20,557 bases of DNA from assembly GCA_031556035.1 (NCBI GenBank), contig JAVBTT010000031.1:1-20557 (forward strand), read 5' to 3'. The stretch comes from JAVBTT01 sp031556035. GTDB taxonomy: Bacteria; Bacillota; Clostridia; Oscillospirales; UBA929. Positions within the stretch are counted from its first letter, which is position 1. Every line of letters begins with the position of its first letter. Shown piece by piece: positions 1 through 5,654 of this stretch. Both the position numbers and the translations under genes were made by a program. Under the pieces are notes generated by a model that did no database searches, had not been told where the DNA came from, and saw only the letters and a list, made by a program, of their open reading frames with translations.

Positions 1-545
1 GTGCAGTTGGGCAGCGTCTCAAACAGCAGCTTGAGATACTCAAACGGCTTGAGGCCGTTCTCCTTAGCCGTCTCTATGACAGAGTAAATGACCGAGCTTG
101 CCCTCGCGCCTTTCTGCGTGTTTGAAAACAGCCAGTTCTTGCGGCCGATGACAAACGGCTTGATGCTGCGCTCGGCCCGGTTGTTGGAGAGCTCAAGCCG
201 CCCGTCCAGGAAGAGATTTTTCAGGTAAGGCCACTGGCCGACAAGATAGTTCGCCGCCGTTTTCAGAGCGCATTTCGGCTGGTTGTCAAGCGTTTTTGCC
301 CACGCATAGAACTCCTCCGCAATCGGAAGGCTGTGCTCGAGACGTTTTGTTCGGATTTCTTCCGGCGGCAAGCCCGAAAACTCTCTCTCCAGCTCAAACA
401 ACCGGTTGCAATAGCGCAGTCCGCGCTCGGCGGATGACCCCGCCCGCTGCTCGGCGGGCAGGATTTTGAGTGCTTCGTCAAACTTCCGCCGCACATGCGC
501 CCAGCATCCGATATAGTCATTGCCACTAGGCAGAAATCCATCAAA
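1..545 (-). mobile_element. IS66-family transposase, C-terminal part (partial)
   Basis: The minus strand is open without a stop from about 545 to the window edge and reads as the C-terminal half of an IS66 DDE transposase. Recognisable blocks, in order, are CWAHVRRKFDEAL, then PKCALKTAANYL, then the signature LELSNNRAERSIKPFVIGRKNWLF. The NNRAER block carries the last acidic residue of the DDE triad. The protein runs off position 1, so its C-terminus is not visible. The N-terminal half (zinc-finger-like region and the first catalytic Asp) is absent: upstream of about 545 the same frame continues into unrelated metallopeptidase-like sequence. No tnpA/tnpB partner is visible. Known of the family: cut-and-paste transposition. 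Inferred: a non-functional truncated remnant. Confidence 0.88.
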
Positions 546-779
546 CCCGCCGTTAAACAGACACGGTTCAATTGATCGAGCCACACAAGTCGGATTTTGT
601 AGGTCATTGTCCAGCAAGCCAAAGCAGTGAGATACCTCGTACTGATTCCTTCTGACGTTCCACAAATATGAACCATCACCTGTACTGTAATAATGCCCCG
701 CAGCCGGATAAGGCGGGTCCGCATAATTTGTGTCTCTAAGCCATACAACCGAGTGCTCGCCGCCCGTATATGCTTCGCC
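546..779 (-). pseudogene. Degenerate metzincin-like metallopeptidase fragment
   Basis: In the same minus-strand frame as the IS66 remnant, about 78 codons encode a segment containing SYLWNVRRNQYEVSHCFG and then a Cys-rich part ending EPCLFNGG. It aligns by eye with the fragment at 1697-1909 (SYLWNVLRLQHEIGHNFG, then EPCIYNG). The zinc-site HExxH has decayed to YEVSH (627-641), and the third His of HExxHxxGxxH is gone. There is no start codon or ribosome binding site: the frame is preceded directly by the TAA (780-782) of the lipoprotein tail and runs into IS66 at about 540-550. Seen: paralogy to the other fragment and loss of zinc ligands. Inferred: an inactive gene fragment fused to the transposon remnant by deletion. 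Confidence 0.62.
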
Positions 780-930
780 TTACTCGGCAGGGCTTTCCTC
801 AGATACATTCACCACTTCTAGATCAAAGAAGGTTTCCTCGGGATAGAGCTCGAGGAGCCAGGGGGGGACTATCATCTCCATAGCGTATCCGTCCTCCACC
901 CAATAATACCAATTACCCCTATATTCATGG
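780..930 (-). pseudogene. 3' tail of a second copy of the lipoprotein gene
   Basis: About 45 codons on the minus strand read YYWVEDGYAMEMIVPPWL, then LELYPEETFFDLEVVNVSEE, then SPAE and TAA at 780-782. This is clearly homologous to the end of the 872-1600 lipoprotein (YDWLENGYRVFLRAPSWL, then LDLYPEETFFDIEVVNVSEE). The last 67 bases before the end (794-860) match 931-997 with three differences, while the sequence farther upstream is more diverged. The N-terminal part of this copy is missing. The neighbouring lipoprotein frame reads through the start of this remnant in another phase. Inferred: the tail of a paralogous gene left after a deletion that joined two tandem copies. Confidence 0.75.
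794..860. repeat. 67-bp direct repeat, copy 1 (partner 931-997)
   Basis: This segment repeats at 931-997, offset by 137 bp, with three mismatches in 67 positions. Both copies encode the same C-terminal peptide, PEETFFDxEVVNVSEE and the residues just before it, so this is a duplicated gene end and not an intergenic repeat. Confidence 0.93.
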
Positions 931-1600
931 TTTCCTCAGATACATTCACCACTTCTATGTCAAAGAAGGTTTCCTCGGGATAGAGGTCGAGGAGCCAAGA
1001 GGGGGCGCGCAAAAATACACGGTATCCGTTTTCCAGCCAATCATAATTATTATGGGTATGGAAGCCATCCCTGTAGATCTCTTTCTTTAGCACTCTCTTC
1101 CCGCTTATTGAGACTTCACGAGCGCCGCTGTTGCTTTTAAGCATATCAAGATACTCTGTCTCGGTCTCGTTTCTGGTCTCCAAAAGATTTTCCCATCTGA
1201 ACGTTTGAATTACGATAGATGGGCTATCTTCTTCTATATTCCAGTACTCCAAAGCGACATAGGTTTTCCTAACGCCTATTTCACCCAACTCGACCTCCTC
1301 CACAGGGTTTGCGAAATCAAAATACCATACGATTTCCTCTAGTTTATCGGGTGTACTTACATTGTTAGTCGTCTGCGAATCTCCTATGTTTTGCGATGCC
1401 TTAGCGTCAATCACCGCGTTATGGAACTCTTCCCTTGTTTCATATCTCGTGGGTTCGGTAAACGTTTCAGCGGCAGTTACGGGGGATGGCGTGCTAGACA
1501 CCGGGCTTGCAGATGGAATCTGTACCCCCTGTGGACTCGCGCAAGAAGTCAGCGCTAATATGCTGAGCAGCGCGACTACTATAAAACGTAAAGCTTTCAT
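872..1600 (-). CDS. Putative lipoprotein of unknown function, C-terminus probably aberrant
   Basis: The 242-residue frame starts with a typical lipoprotein signal (MKALRF, hydrophobic core, lipobox LTSC with Cys20), followed by a Ser/Pro/Thr-rich linker to about residue 50 and a mixed alpha/beta acidic domain. I do not recognise the domain. A ribosome binding site is present within a tandemly duplicated 12-mer upstream. The natural end appears to have been SEESPAE-stop, as in the remnant at 780-930. Here, after VVNVSEE, the frame continues for about 20 residues (TMNIGVIG to TDTLWR) that are an out-of-phase reading of the next gene copy, so the C-terminus is a deletion product. Expected to be exported and lipid-anchored. 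It sits between two metallopeptidase fragments, suggesting the original locus paired this lipoprotein with a secreted peptidase. Confidence 0.7.
   Translation of the reverse strand: MKALRFIVVALLSILALTSCASPQGVQIPSASPVSSTPSPVTAAETFTEPTRYETREEFHNAVIDAKASQNIGDSQTTNNVSTPDKLEEIVWYFDFANPVEEVELGEIGVRKTYVALEYWNIEEDSPSIVIQTFRWENLLETRNETETEYLDMLKSNSGAREVSISGKRVLKKEIYRDGFHTHNNYDWLENGYRVFLRAPSWLLDLYPEETFFDIEVVNVSEETMNIGVIGIIGWRTDTLWR
931..997. repeat. 67-bp direct repeat, copy 2 (partner 794-860)
   Basis: Second copy of the duplicated lipoprotein 3' end, lying inside the 872-1600 frame. Identity drops sharply on either side, which suggests either gene conversion of the tail or a recombination junction at its edge. 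Confidence 0.93.
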
Positions 1601-1623
1601 TATAATATTCCTTATAATATTCC
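1600..1623. repeat. Tandem 12-bp duplication covering a ribosome binding site
   Basis: On the plus strand ttataatattcc occurs twice back to back (1600-1611 and 1612-1623). Read on the minus strand, each unit supplies a GGAA element, and the copy nearer the gene lies just before the lipoprotein ATG at 1600. The duplication therefore doubles the Shine-Dalgarno-like segment. Confidence 0.85.
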
Positions 1624-1696
1624 TTTCCGGGCATAGCGCCTGCCGGATTTGGCATTTTAGTTCAAGGCGGTAAGAAATTTTACTAAAGCTTATCGC

Positions 1697-1909
1697 TTAA
1701 CCAAATTTTGTATCATCAAAGTCATTTTTGCAGTTGTTGCACCAGCTATCAGGCCGGTTAAAATTGTAGTTAGTATCAAGCAGGCCATTGTATATGCATG
1801 GCTCTCCCGAGCAGAGAGTTGGCGGTTCATTATGTGTCCCGCCAAAGTTGTGGCCTATCTCATGTTGTAGCCTTAAGACATTCCACAAATATGATAATCT
1901 TTTAAACAC
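1697..1909 (-). pseudogene. Metzincin-type zinc metallopeptidase, C-terminal fragment
   Basis: Seventy codons encode HEIGHNFGGTH at 1832-1864, a perfect HExxHxxGxxH zinc-binding signature of metzincins, followed by Cys-rich CSGEPCIYNG and WCNNCKNDF segments. The usual Met-turn methionine after the Cys (CIM in reprolysin-like enzymes) is Tyr here. A GTG at 1907-1909 could serve as a start, but the codon two upstream is an in-frame TAG and there is no propeptide, signal peptide or N-terminal catalytic subdomain. It is therefore a truncated 3' fragment. Homology with the fragment at 546-779 begins abruptly at SYLWN, so the 5' break lies near 1895-1912, only about 15 bp from the end of the vWA gene. 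Seen: motif and truncation. Inferred: inactive as it stands. Confidence 0.75.
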
Positions 1910-1925
1910 GCCCTAGTGTTATCAG

Positions 1926-3512
1926 TTAGCGGGCAATCTTACGATAGCCCTCGACCAGCTTCAAAAACTCGCTCCTGTAACCCCCTTTGTCGCGCCCCAG
2001 GCTGTCCCACGCTAGCGCGATGACGGAATCCGCGTCGGCGCTGCCCCTGTACTCGGAGGTTCGCAGCAGCAGACCGAAGCCGGCAACCGCGCAGGCGAAG
2101 CTGAAGTCCGTGCCCGGGGAGGAGGTGACGCTGCCAAAGGATACCGGGCGCACAAGCTCCCTGCTTTTCGACTGCCCCGGGTTTTTATAACGTATACGCA
2201 CCTCGAACAGCTCGTCTGGATACTCGGAATCCACAGAGGGCGACTGGTTCCCGCCGTATTTCAGACCCTGATCAGAAGTCAGCTCAAGCTCAAACATGAC
2301 AACAACATCGGTGCCGACACCTATTTCGCCCGCGTCCTTGGCGTCGTCCGTGAAATCCCGGTTGTCGAGCATCCTGTTTTCGTAGCCGATGAGCCTGTAG
2401 CTGCTTACATTGGCGGGGTTGAACTCCACCTGAGCCTTGACGTCGTTGGCCACGGTGAAGAAGTTGGCGCCCATCTCGTCAACCAGCACCTTTTCGGCGG
2501 TGGCGGACGTGTTGATGTAGGAATAGTTGCCGTTTCCGTTCTTGGCGAGGGTCTCCATTATGTCGTCCCTGATGTTGCCGGTGCCGAAGCCGAGCACGCT
2601 CAGGTACACCCCACCGTCGCGCTTCTCAGATATGAACCTCTCCAGCTCGGAGACATTAGAGATGCCCACGTTGAAATCCCCGTCGGTCGCCAGTATCACG
2701 CGGTTGTTGCCTCCGGACATAAAGTTCGCGGCGGCCAGCTCGTAGGCGGTTCTTATGCCGTCCGCCCCGGCTGTCGAGCCTCCGGCGGACAGGTTCTCGA
2801 TCGCGTCCAGGATCGCCCGCTTGTCGCCGCCGTCCGCGCCGTCCAGCACAATGTCCGAGCTCCCGGCGTACGTGACTATGGACACCCTGTCGTCCTCGTC
2901 CAGCGTCTCTACGAGAAGGGAAAAAGCGGTTTTGAGCAACGGCAGCTTGTTGTGGGAGTCCATAGAGCCGGACGTGTCGATCAGGAAGGTGAGGTTCGAG
3001 CTGGGCAGGCTCTCCCTGTCGATCTCCTCGGTCTTGACGCGGATAAACGCCATATACTTGCCGCTGTTAAACGGGGACGGGGCGACCTCGGTGTAGATCG
3101 AAAACGGGGAGTCCCCCTCGAAGCTCATGTCCGCGTCGTAGCTGAAGTAGTTGATAAGCTCCTCGATACGCACCGCGTCCGAGGGCGGCAGCGAGCCGGA
3201 CTCGATATAGCGCGCGACGTTGGTGTAGGACGCGGTGTCGACCTTGAGGGAAAAGGTCAGCATGGAGCTCTCGCTTGTCTGAGTGCGCTCGTTTTCGGTG
3301 ATGGACAGGTACTGCTCGGAGTTGTTATAAGCTGATGGATACGCCGACGCTGCGGTTTCTCCGGGCGCTGACGGCTGAGGATTTGGTGTGGACGATGTCG
3401 CTGATGATAGTGATGCCTTTGATGATGTTGTCGGCGCTGGCGCCGAGCAGGACGCAAGCACTAAGAGGGCCAGAACAAGACATATTATGCTGACGGGTCT
3501 GAGATTTTTCAT
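1926..3512 (-). CDS. YfbK-like von Willebrand factor type A domain lipoprotein
   Basis: A 528-residue exported lipoprotein: signal peptide and lipobox VLASC (Cys22), then a Ser/Thr/Pro linker to about residue 60. Next comes an N-terminal domain typical of the YfbK family (SYTNVARYIESGSLPPSDAV and IEELINYF, about 93-125). The vWA domain has an intact MIDAS: DTSGS at about 179-183, a Thr in GGSTAG and the Asp of ATDGD near 277. The C-terminal part fits the YfbK C-terminal region (DUF3520). The ATG at 3512 is preferred over an upstream start at 3557 because AGAAAGGA lies about 10 bases before it and it begins the signal peptide directly. It follows the sigma/anti-sigma genes in the same direction after a 120-bp gap. 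Inferred role: metal-dependent protein binding at the cell surface, linked to the sigma system. Confidence 0.87.
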   Translation of the reverse strand: MKNLRPVSIICLVLALLVLASCSAPAPTTSSKASLSSATSSTPNPQPSAPGETAASAYPSAYNNSEQYLSITENERTQTSESSMLTFSLKVDTASYTNVARYIESGSLPPSDAVRIEELINYFSYDADMSFEGDSPFSIYTEVAPSPFNSGKYMAFIRVKTEEIDRESLPSSNLTFLIDTSGSMDSHNKLPLLKTAFSLLVETLDEDDRVSIVTYAGSSDIVLDGADGGDKRAILDAIENLSAGGSTAGADGIRTAYELAAANFMSGGNNRVILATDGDFNVGISNVSELERFISEKRDGGVYLSVLGFGTGNIRDDIMETLAKNGNGNYSYINTSATAEKVLVDEMGANFFTVANDVKAQVEFNPANVSSYRLIGYENRMLDNRDFTDDAKDAGEIGVGTDVVVMFELELTSDQGLKYGGNQSPSVDSEYPDELFEVRIRYKNPGQSKSRELVRPVSFGSVTSSPGTDFSFACAVAGFGLLLRTSEYRGSADADSVIALAWDSLGRDKGGYRSEFLKLVEGYRKIAR

Positions 3513-3632
3513 CTTTACCAATCCTTTCTGAGGCAACATTGCCAAGCTTCGCACCACGCTTGCGCTCTTCGATAATGTAAACCTCAGACAAAAGAAAAAT
3601 ATTACAGAAATATTAAAAAAGTTTTAACAAGC

Positions 3633-4235
3633 TCATATACTCCCCCCCAGCTCAAGCAGGGAGCCCATGCCGCGTCCGCAGGTCATCGTGTAGAGTATTC
3701 CGCCGTCCTGAATCAGCAGTATGCCGTAATCCTCCGTTTCCAGCCCGTACGCCTGCTTTCCTCCAAGCTGTATAGCGTCAAGCCCCTCATGCGGGACCGG
3801 CCCCTCGGCTTTTTCCAGCGTCATGACGACGCCCTCGCTTTTCGGGTCATTGAGGTAATAGACAGTTCTCTCTATATCCTGCTCGACCTTTGTCACCGAA
3901 AAACCCTCGGGCAGTTCAAAGCCAAGCGGCATAACCTCGTATAGCGGATGATCGCCGGATGAGGCGTCCGGGTTCGGAGCTTTTCGAGTCAGGTCAAGCA
4001 TCACCGGCAGCAGCGCAAGCAAGAGCACGCAGGCCGCGGCCAGCGAAATCCAGACGGCGGTTCGCCTTTTGCGGGCGCGCAGGCTCTTGCGGATCCCCTC
4101 GTCAAATGCCCCGGAGGAGAGTTCGGCGCCGCTTGCCTCAAGCTCACCGAGCTCCCGTTTCAGCAGCGCGCCATAGCTCTCGGCGTAGCTTCCGGCCATT
4201 TCCCGGTAGAGCCTCTCCCTGTCCATCTCATTCAC
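3633..4235 (-). CDS. Membrane anti-sigma factor candidate (DUF4367-like outer domain)
   Basis: A 200-residue single-pass membrane protein: cytoplasmic N-terminus (1-58), basic patch RARKRR before the membrane, TM at about 60-80, and an extracytoplasmic domain (about 95-200) ending LLIQDGGILYTMTCG, the pattern of DUF4367 domains found on clostridial anti-sigma factors. I see no classical zinc anti-sigma HxxxCxxC motif. The GTG start at 4235 overlaps the sigma gene stop by 8 bp and has GGAGGG eight bases upstream; the ATG at 4226 lacks a ribosome binding site. The overlap means translational coupling with the sigma gene, the usual arrangement for a sigma/anti-sigma pair. Inferred function: holds the ECF sigma factor at the membrane until an envelope signal releases it. 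Confidence 0.8.
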   Translation of the reverse strand: MNEMDRERLYREMAGSYAESYGALLKRELGELEASGAELSSGAFDEGIRKSLRARKRRTAVWISLAAACVLLLALLPVMLDLTRKAPNPDASSGDHPLYEVMPLGFELPEGFSVTKVEQDIERTVYYLNDPKSEGVVMTLEKAEGPVPHEGLDAIQLGGKQAYGLETEDYGILLIQDGGILYTMTCGRGMGSLLELGGSI

Positions 4236-4773
4236 GGCCGTATCCCTCCTTCGAAAGCAGGCCAGAAAGCTTTTTCCTTGCCCTGTGCAGCCGCACCGTC
4301 ACATTGTTCTCGCTGATTCCCAGCAGCTTTGCTATCTCCCTGTGGGGCATGTCGTACGCGTACCTCAGCATGAACACGCCGCGAAGCTCCTCGCCCAGCC
4401 TCTCCACAAGCCTGTATATTGTCTCGGCTGACAGGTCAGAAAGCACCCGCTCCTCCAGGTCAGACGGGTCGCGCACATCCTCAGGCTCATCCGAGCCGTC
4501 CAGGACATAGCGGTTCTCCTTTTTCAGGATGGTGAGGGCGGCGTTTTTGACTATCGTAATTATAAAGGCCAGCGATTTGTTCGAGGATGGGTCGTCAATC
4601 TTGTCCAGATTTTTATATATACGGATAAACGCCTCGCTGACCGCGTCCTCGGCGAGCATACTGTCGCGCAGAATCTCGCGCGCCTTGAAAAGCATCAGGT
4701 TCATGTAGCGGGAATGTATGTACTCAAGCTTATCCCTTCCGGGCCCGGCCTCAAGCGCCATAAGCGAAAACAA
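4228..4773 (-). CDS. ECF-type RNA polymerase sigma factor (sigma-70 family)
   Basis: A 181-residue protein with sigma region 2 (about 20-88, including MLAEDAVSEAFIRIYKNL and FIITIVKNAALTILKK) and region 4 (about 118-172, including MLRYAYDMPHREIAKLLGIS and NNVTVRLHRARKKLSGLL). There is no region 3, as expected for ECF (group 4) sigma factors. The TTG start at 4773 is supported by GAGGTGG six bases upstream; an internal ATG at 4761 is less well placed. It is first in a sigma/anti-sigma/vWA-lipoprotein cluster and probably directs transcription of its own operon. Confidence 0.92.
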   Translation of the reverse strand: MFSLMALEAGPGRDKLEYIHSRYMNLMLFKAREILRDSMLAEDAVSEAFIRIYKNLDKIDDPSSNKSLAFIITIVKNAALTILKKENRYVLDGSDEPEDVRDPSDLEERVLSDLSAETIYRLVERLGEELRGVFMLRYAYDMPHREIAKLLGISENNVTVRLHRARKKLSGLLSKEGYGRE

Positions 4774-4812
4774 CGGCGTCCACCTCGTCTCATACTCATC
4801 CCATTAGTATAA

Positions 4813-4837
4813 CTCGCGGGGAGAGGTTTTTGTTACA
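4813..4837 (-). promoter_or_regulatory. Possible ECF-type autoregulatory promoter of the sigma gene
   Basis: Read on the minus strand, TGTAAC (4832-4837) is followed by an A-rich run and, 15 bases on, CGAG (4813-4816), about 40 bp before the TTG start. TGTAAC/TGAAAC-type -35 boxes with CG-containing -10 boxes are typical of Firmicutes ECF sigma factors that control their own operon. The match is by eye only. Confidence 0.35.
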
Positions 4838-4843
4838 GTTTTT

Positions 4844-5518
4844 TTACAGAACCATTTTATAGCCGCAGCCCCAAATCGTGACAATATATTTGTCGCAGGG
4901 CCGGATTTTTTCCCGCAGGCTTTTAATATGCGTGTCAACGGTGCGGTCCATGCCCTCATATTGATGGCCCCAGACCATGTTGAGCAGGCTTTCACGGGAA
5001 TAAGCCTTGTTCGGGTTCTGCGATAAGAATAAAAGAAGGCTGTACTCCCTGGGGGTAAGGCGTATCAGCCGATCCTCTATGTACACGTCCTGAGAGTTCA
5101 TATCTATCCGGAGGTCTCCGGCCTGAAGGACGGACTGGTCGGCGGTTTTATGCCCGGTAAGCCTAAGAAAGCTCCTTATCCGCGCGACCAGCTCGCGCGG
5201 GTAAAAGGGTTTGGGCAAAAAATCGTTGCCCCCGGACTGGAAGGCGTCCAGCCTGTCCCTCTCCGACGTTCTTCGGCTCAGGAAGATCACGGGCACGGAG
5301 GCGCCGAACTGCTCGCAGACAATCAGCCCGTCTATCACGGGCAGCTCCAGCTCAAGTATGAGTATACCGTATCTGTGGCGCCTGAGAAGCTTTATCGCCT
5401 CTATGCCGTCGCGGGCCTCGTCTGCGAGCCAGCCCTCCTCGCGGGAGCTGTACAGTATGATGTCTCGCACCGACGAGTCGGAATCCGCTATCAGAAGCCT
5501 TGGAACTCCGGAGTCCAT
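4844..5518 (-). CDS. OmpR/PhoB-type response regulator with Glu at the phosphorylation site
   Basis: A 224-residue two-domain regulator: receiver (about 4-118) and OmpR winged helix (about 128-224, with LTPREYSLLLFL and YEGMDRTVDTHIKSLREKI). Numbered from the chosen start, the receiver has Asp12 and Asp14 with Ser13 at the usual second acidic position, conserved Ser81 and Lys103 (FLPKPF). The phosphoacceptor site reads ILILELELPVIDG, so Glu56 replaces Asp. ATG 5518 is chosen over 5524 because GGAGGG then sits six bases upstream rather than touching the start. No histidine kinase lies beside it. Glu can mimic phospho-Asp in some regulators, so it may be constitutively active or controlled some other way. 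Inferred targets: the neighbouring sigma cluster or exporter genes. Confidence 0.87.
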   Translation of the reverse strand: MDSGVPRLLIADSDSSVRDIILYSSREEGWLADEARDGIEAIKLLRRHRYGILILELELPVIDGLIVCEQFGASVPVIFLSRRTSERDRLDAFQSGGNDFLPKPFYPRELVARIRSFLRLTGHKTADQSVLQAGDLRIDMNSQDVYIEDRLIRLTPREYSLLLFLSQNPNKAYSRESLLNMVWGHQYEGMDRTVDTHIKSLREKIRPCDKYIVTIWGCGYKMVL

Positions 5519-5568
5519 ATTCATCCCTCCGTCAGGGCATAATTACCAGACAATAATAACTCCTGGGA

Positions 5569-5601
5569 GCGGGGAAATCAAGTGCAAACAGCTTTCCCCG
5601 C
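5569..5601. terminator. GC-rich hairpin downstream of the exporter operon
   Basis: GCGGGGAAA (5569-5577) pairs with TTTCCCCGC (5593-5601) across a 15-nt loop. It lies between the heptad-repeat gene and the response regulator, just beyond a stronger hairpin. There is no long T run, so factor-independent termination is uncertain. Confidence 0.4.
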
Positions 5602-5605
5602 AAGC

Positions 5606-5646
5606 AGCGAGGCAGGCGGCGGATTTGACCCGCCGCCTGCCTCGCT
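5606..5646 (-). terminator. 17-bp perfect stem-loop after the heptad-repeat gene
   Basis: A perfect 17-bp stem (5606-5622 with 5630-5646) and a 7-nt loop starts 9 bp after the TAA at 5655. The stem is very GC-rich. The minus-strand sequence after it is not T-rich, so it is either a terminator helped by the second hairpin at 5569-5601 or an mRNA 3'-end stabiliser that separates the exporter operon from the response regulator. Confidence 0.6.
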
Positions 5647-5654
5647 ACTTTGTA

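Noticed and set aside
263..808. 181-codon minus-strand frame starting MYLRKALPSK
   Set aside because: It is the wrong phase over the IS66 and metallopeptidase remnants; another frame gives clearly recognisable family motifs over the same bases.
3257..3591. Small minus-strand frames over the vWA signal-peptide region
   Set aside because: Shadows in other phases; the vWA lipoprotein reading with lipobox and ribosome binding site explains the region.
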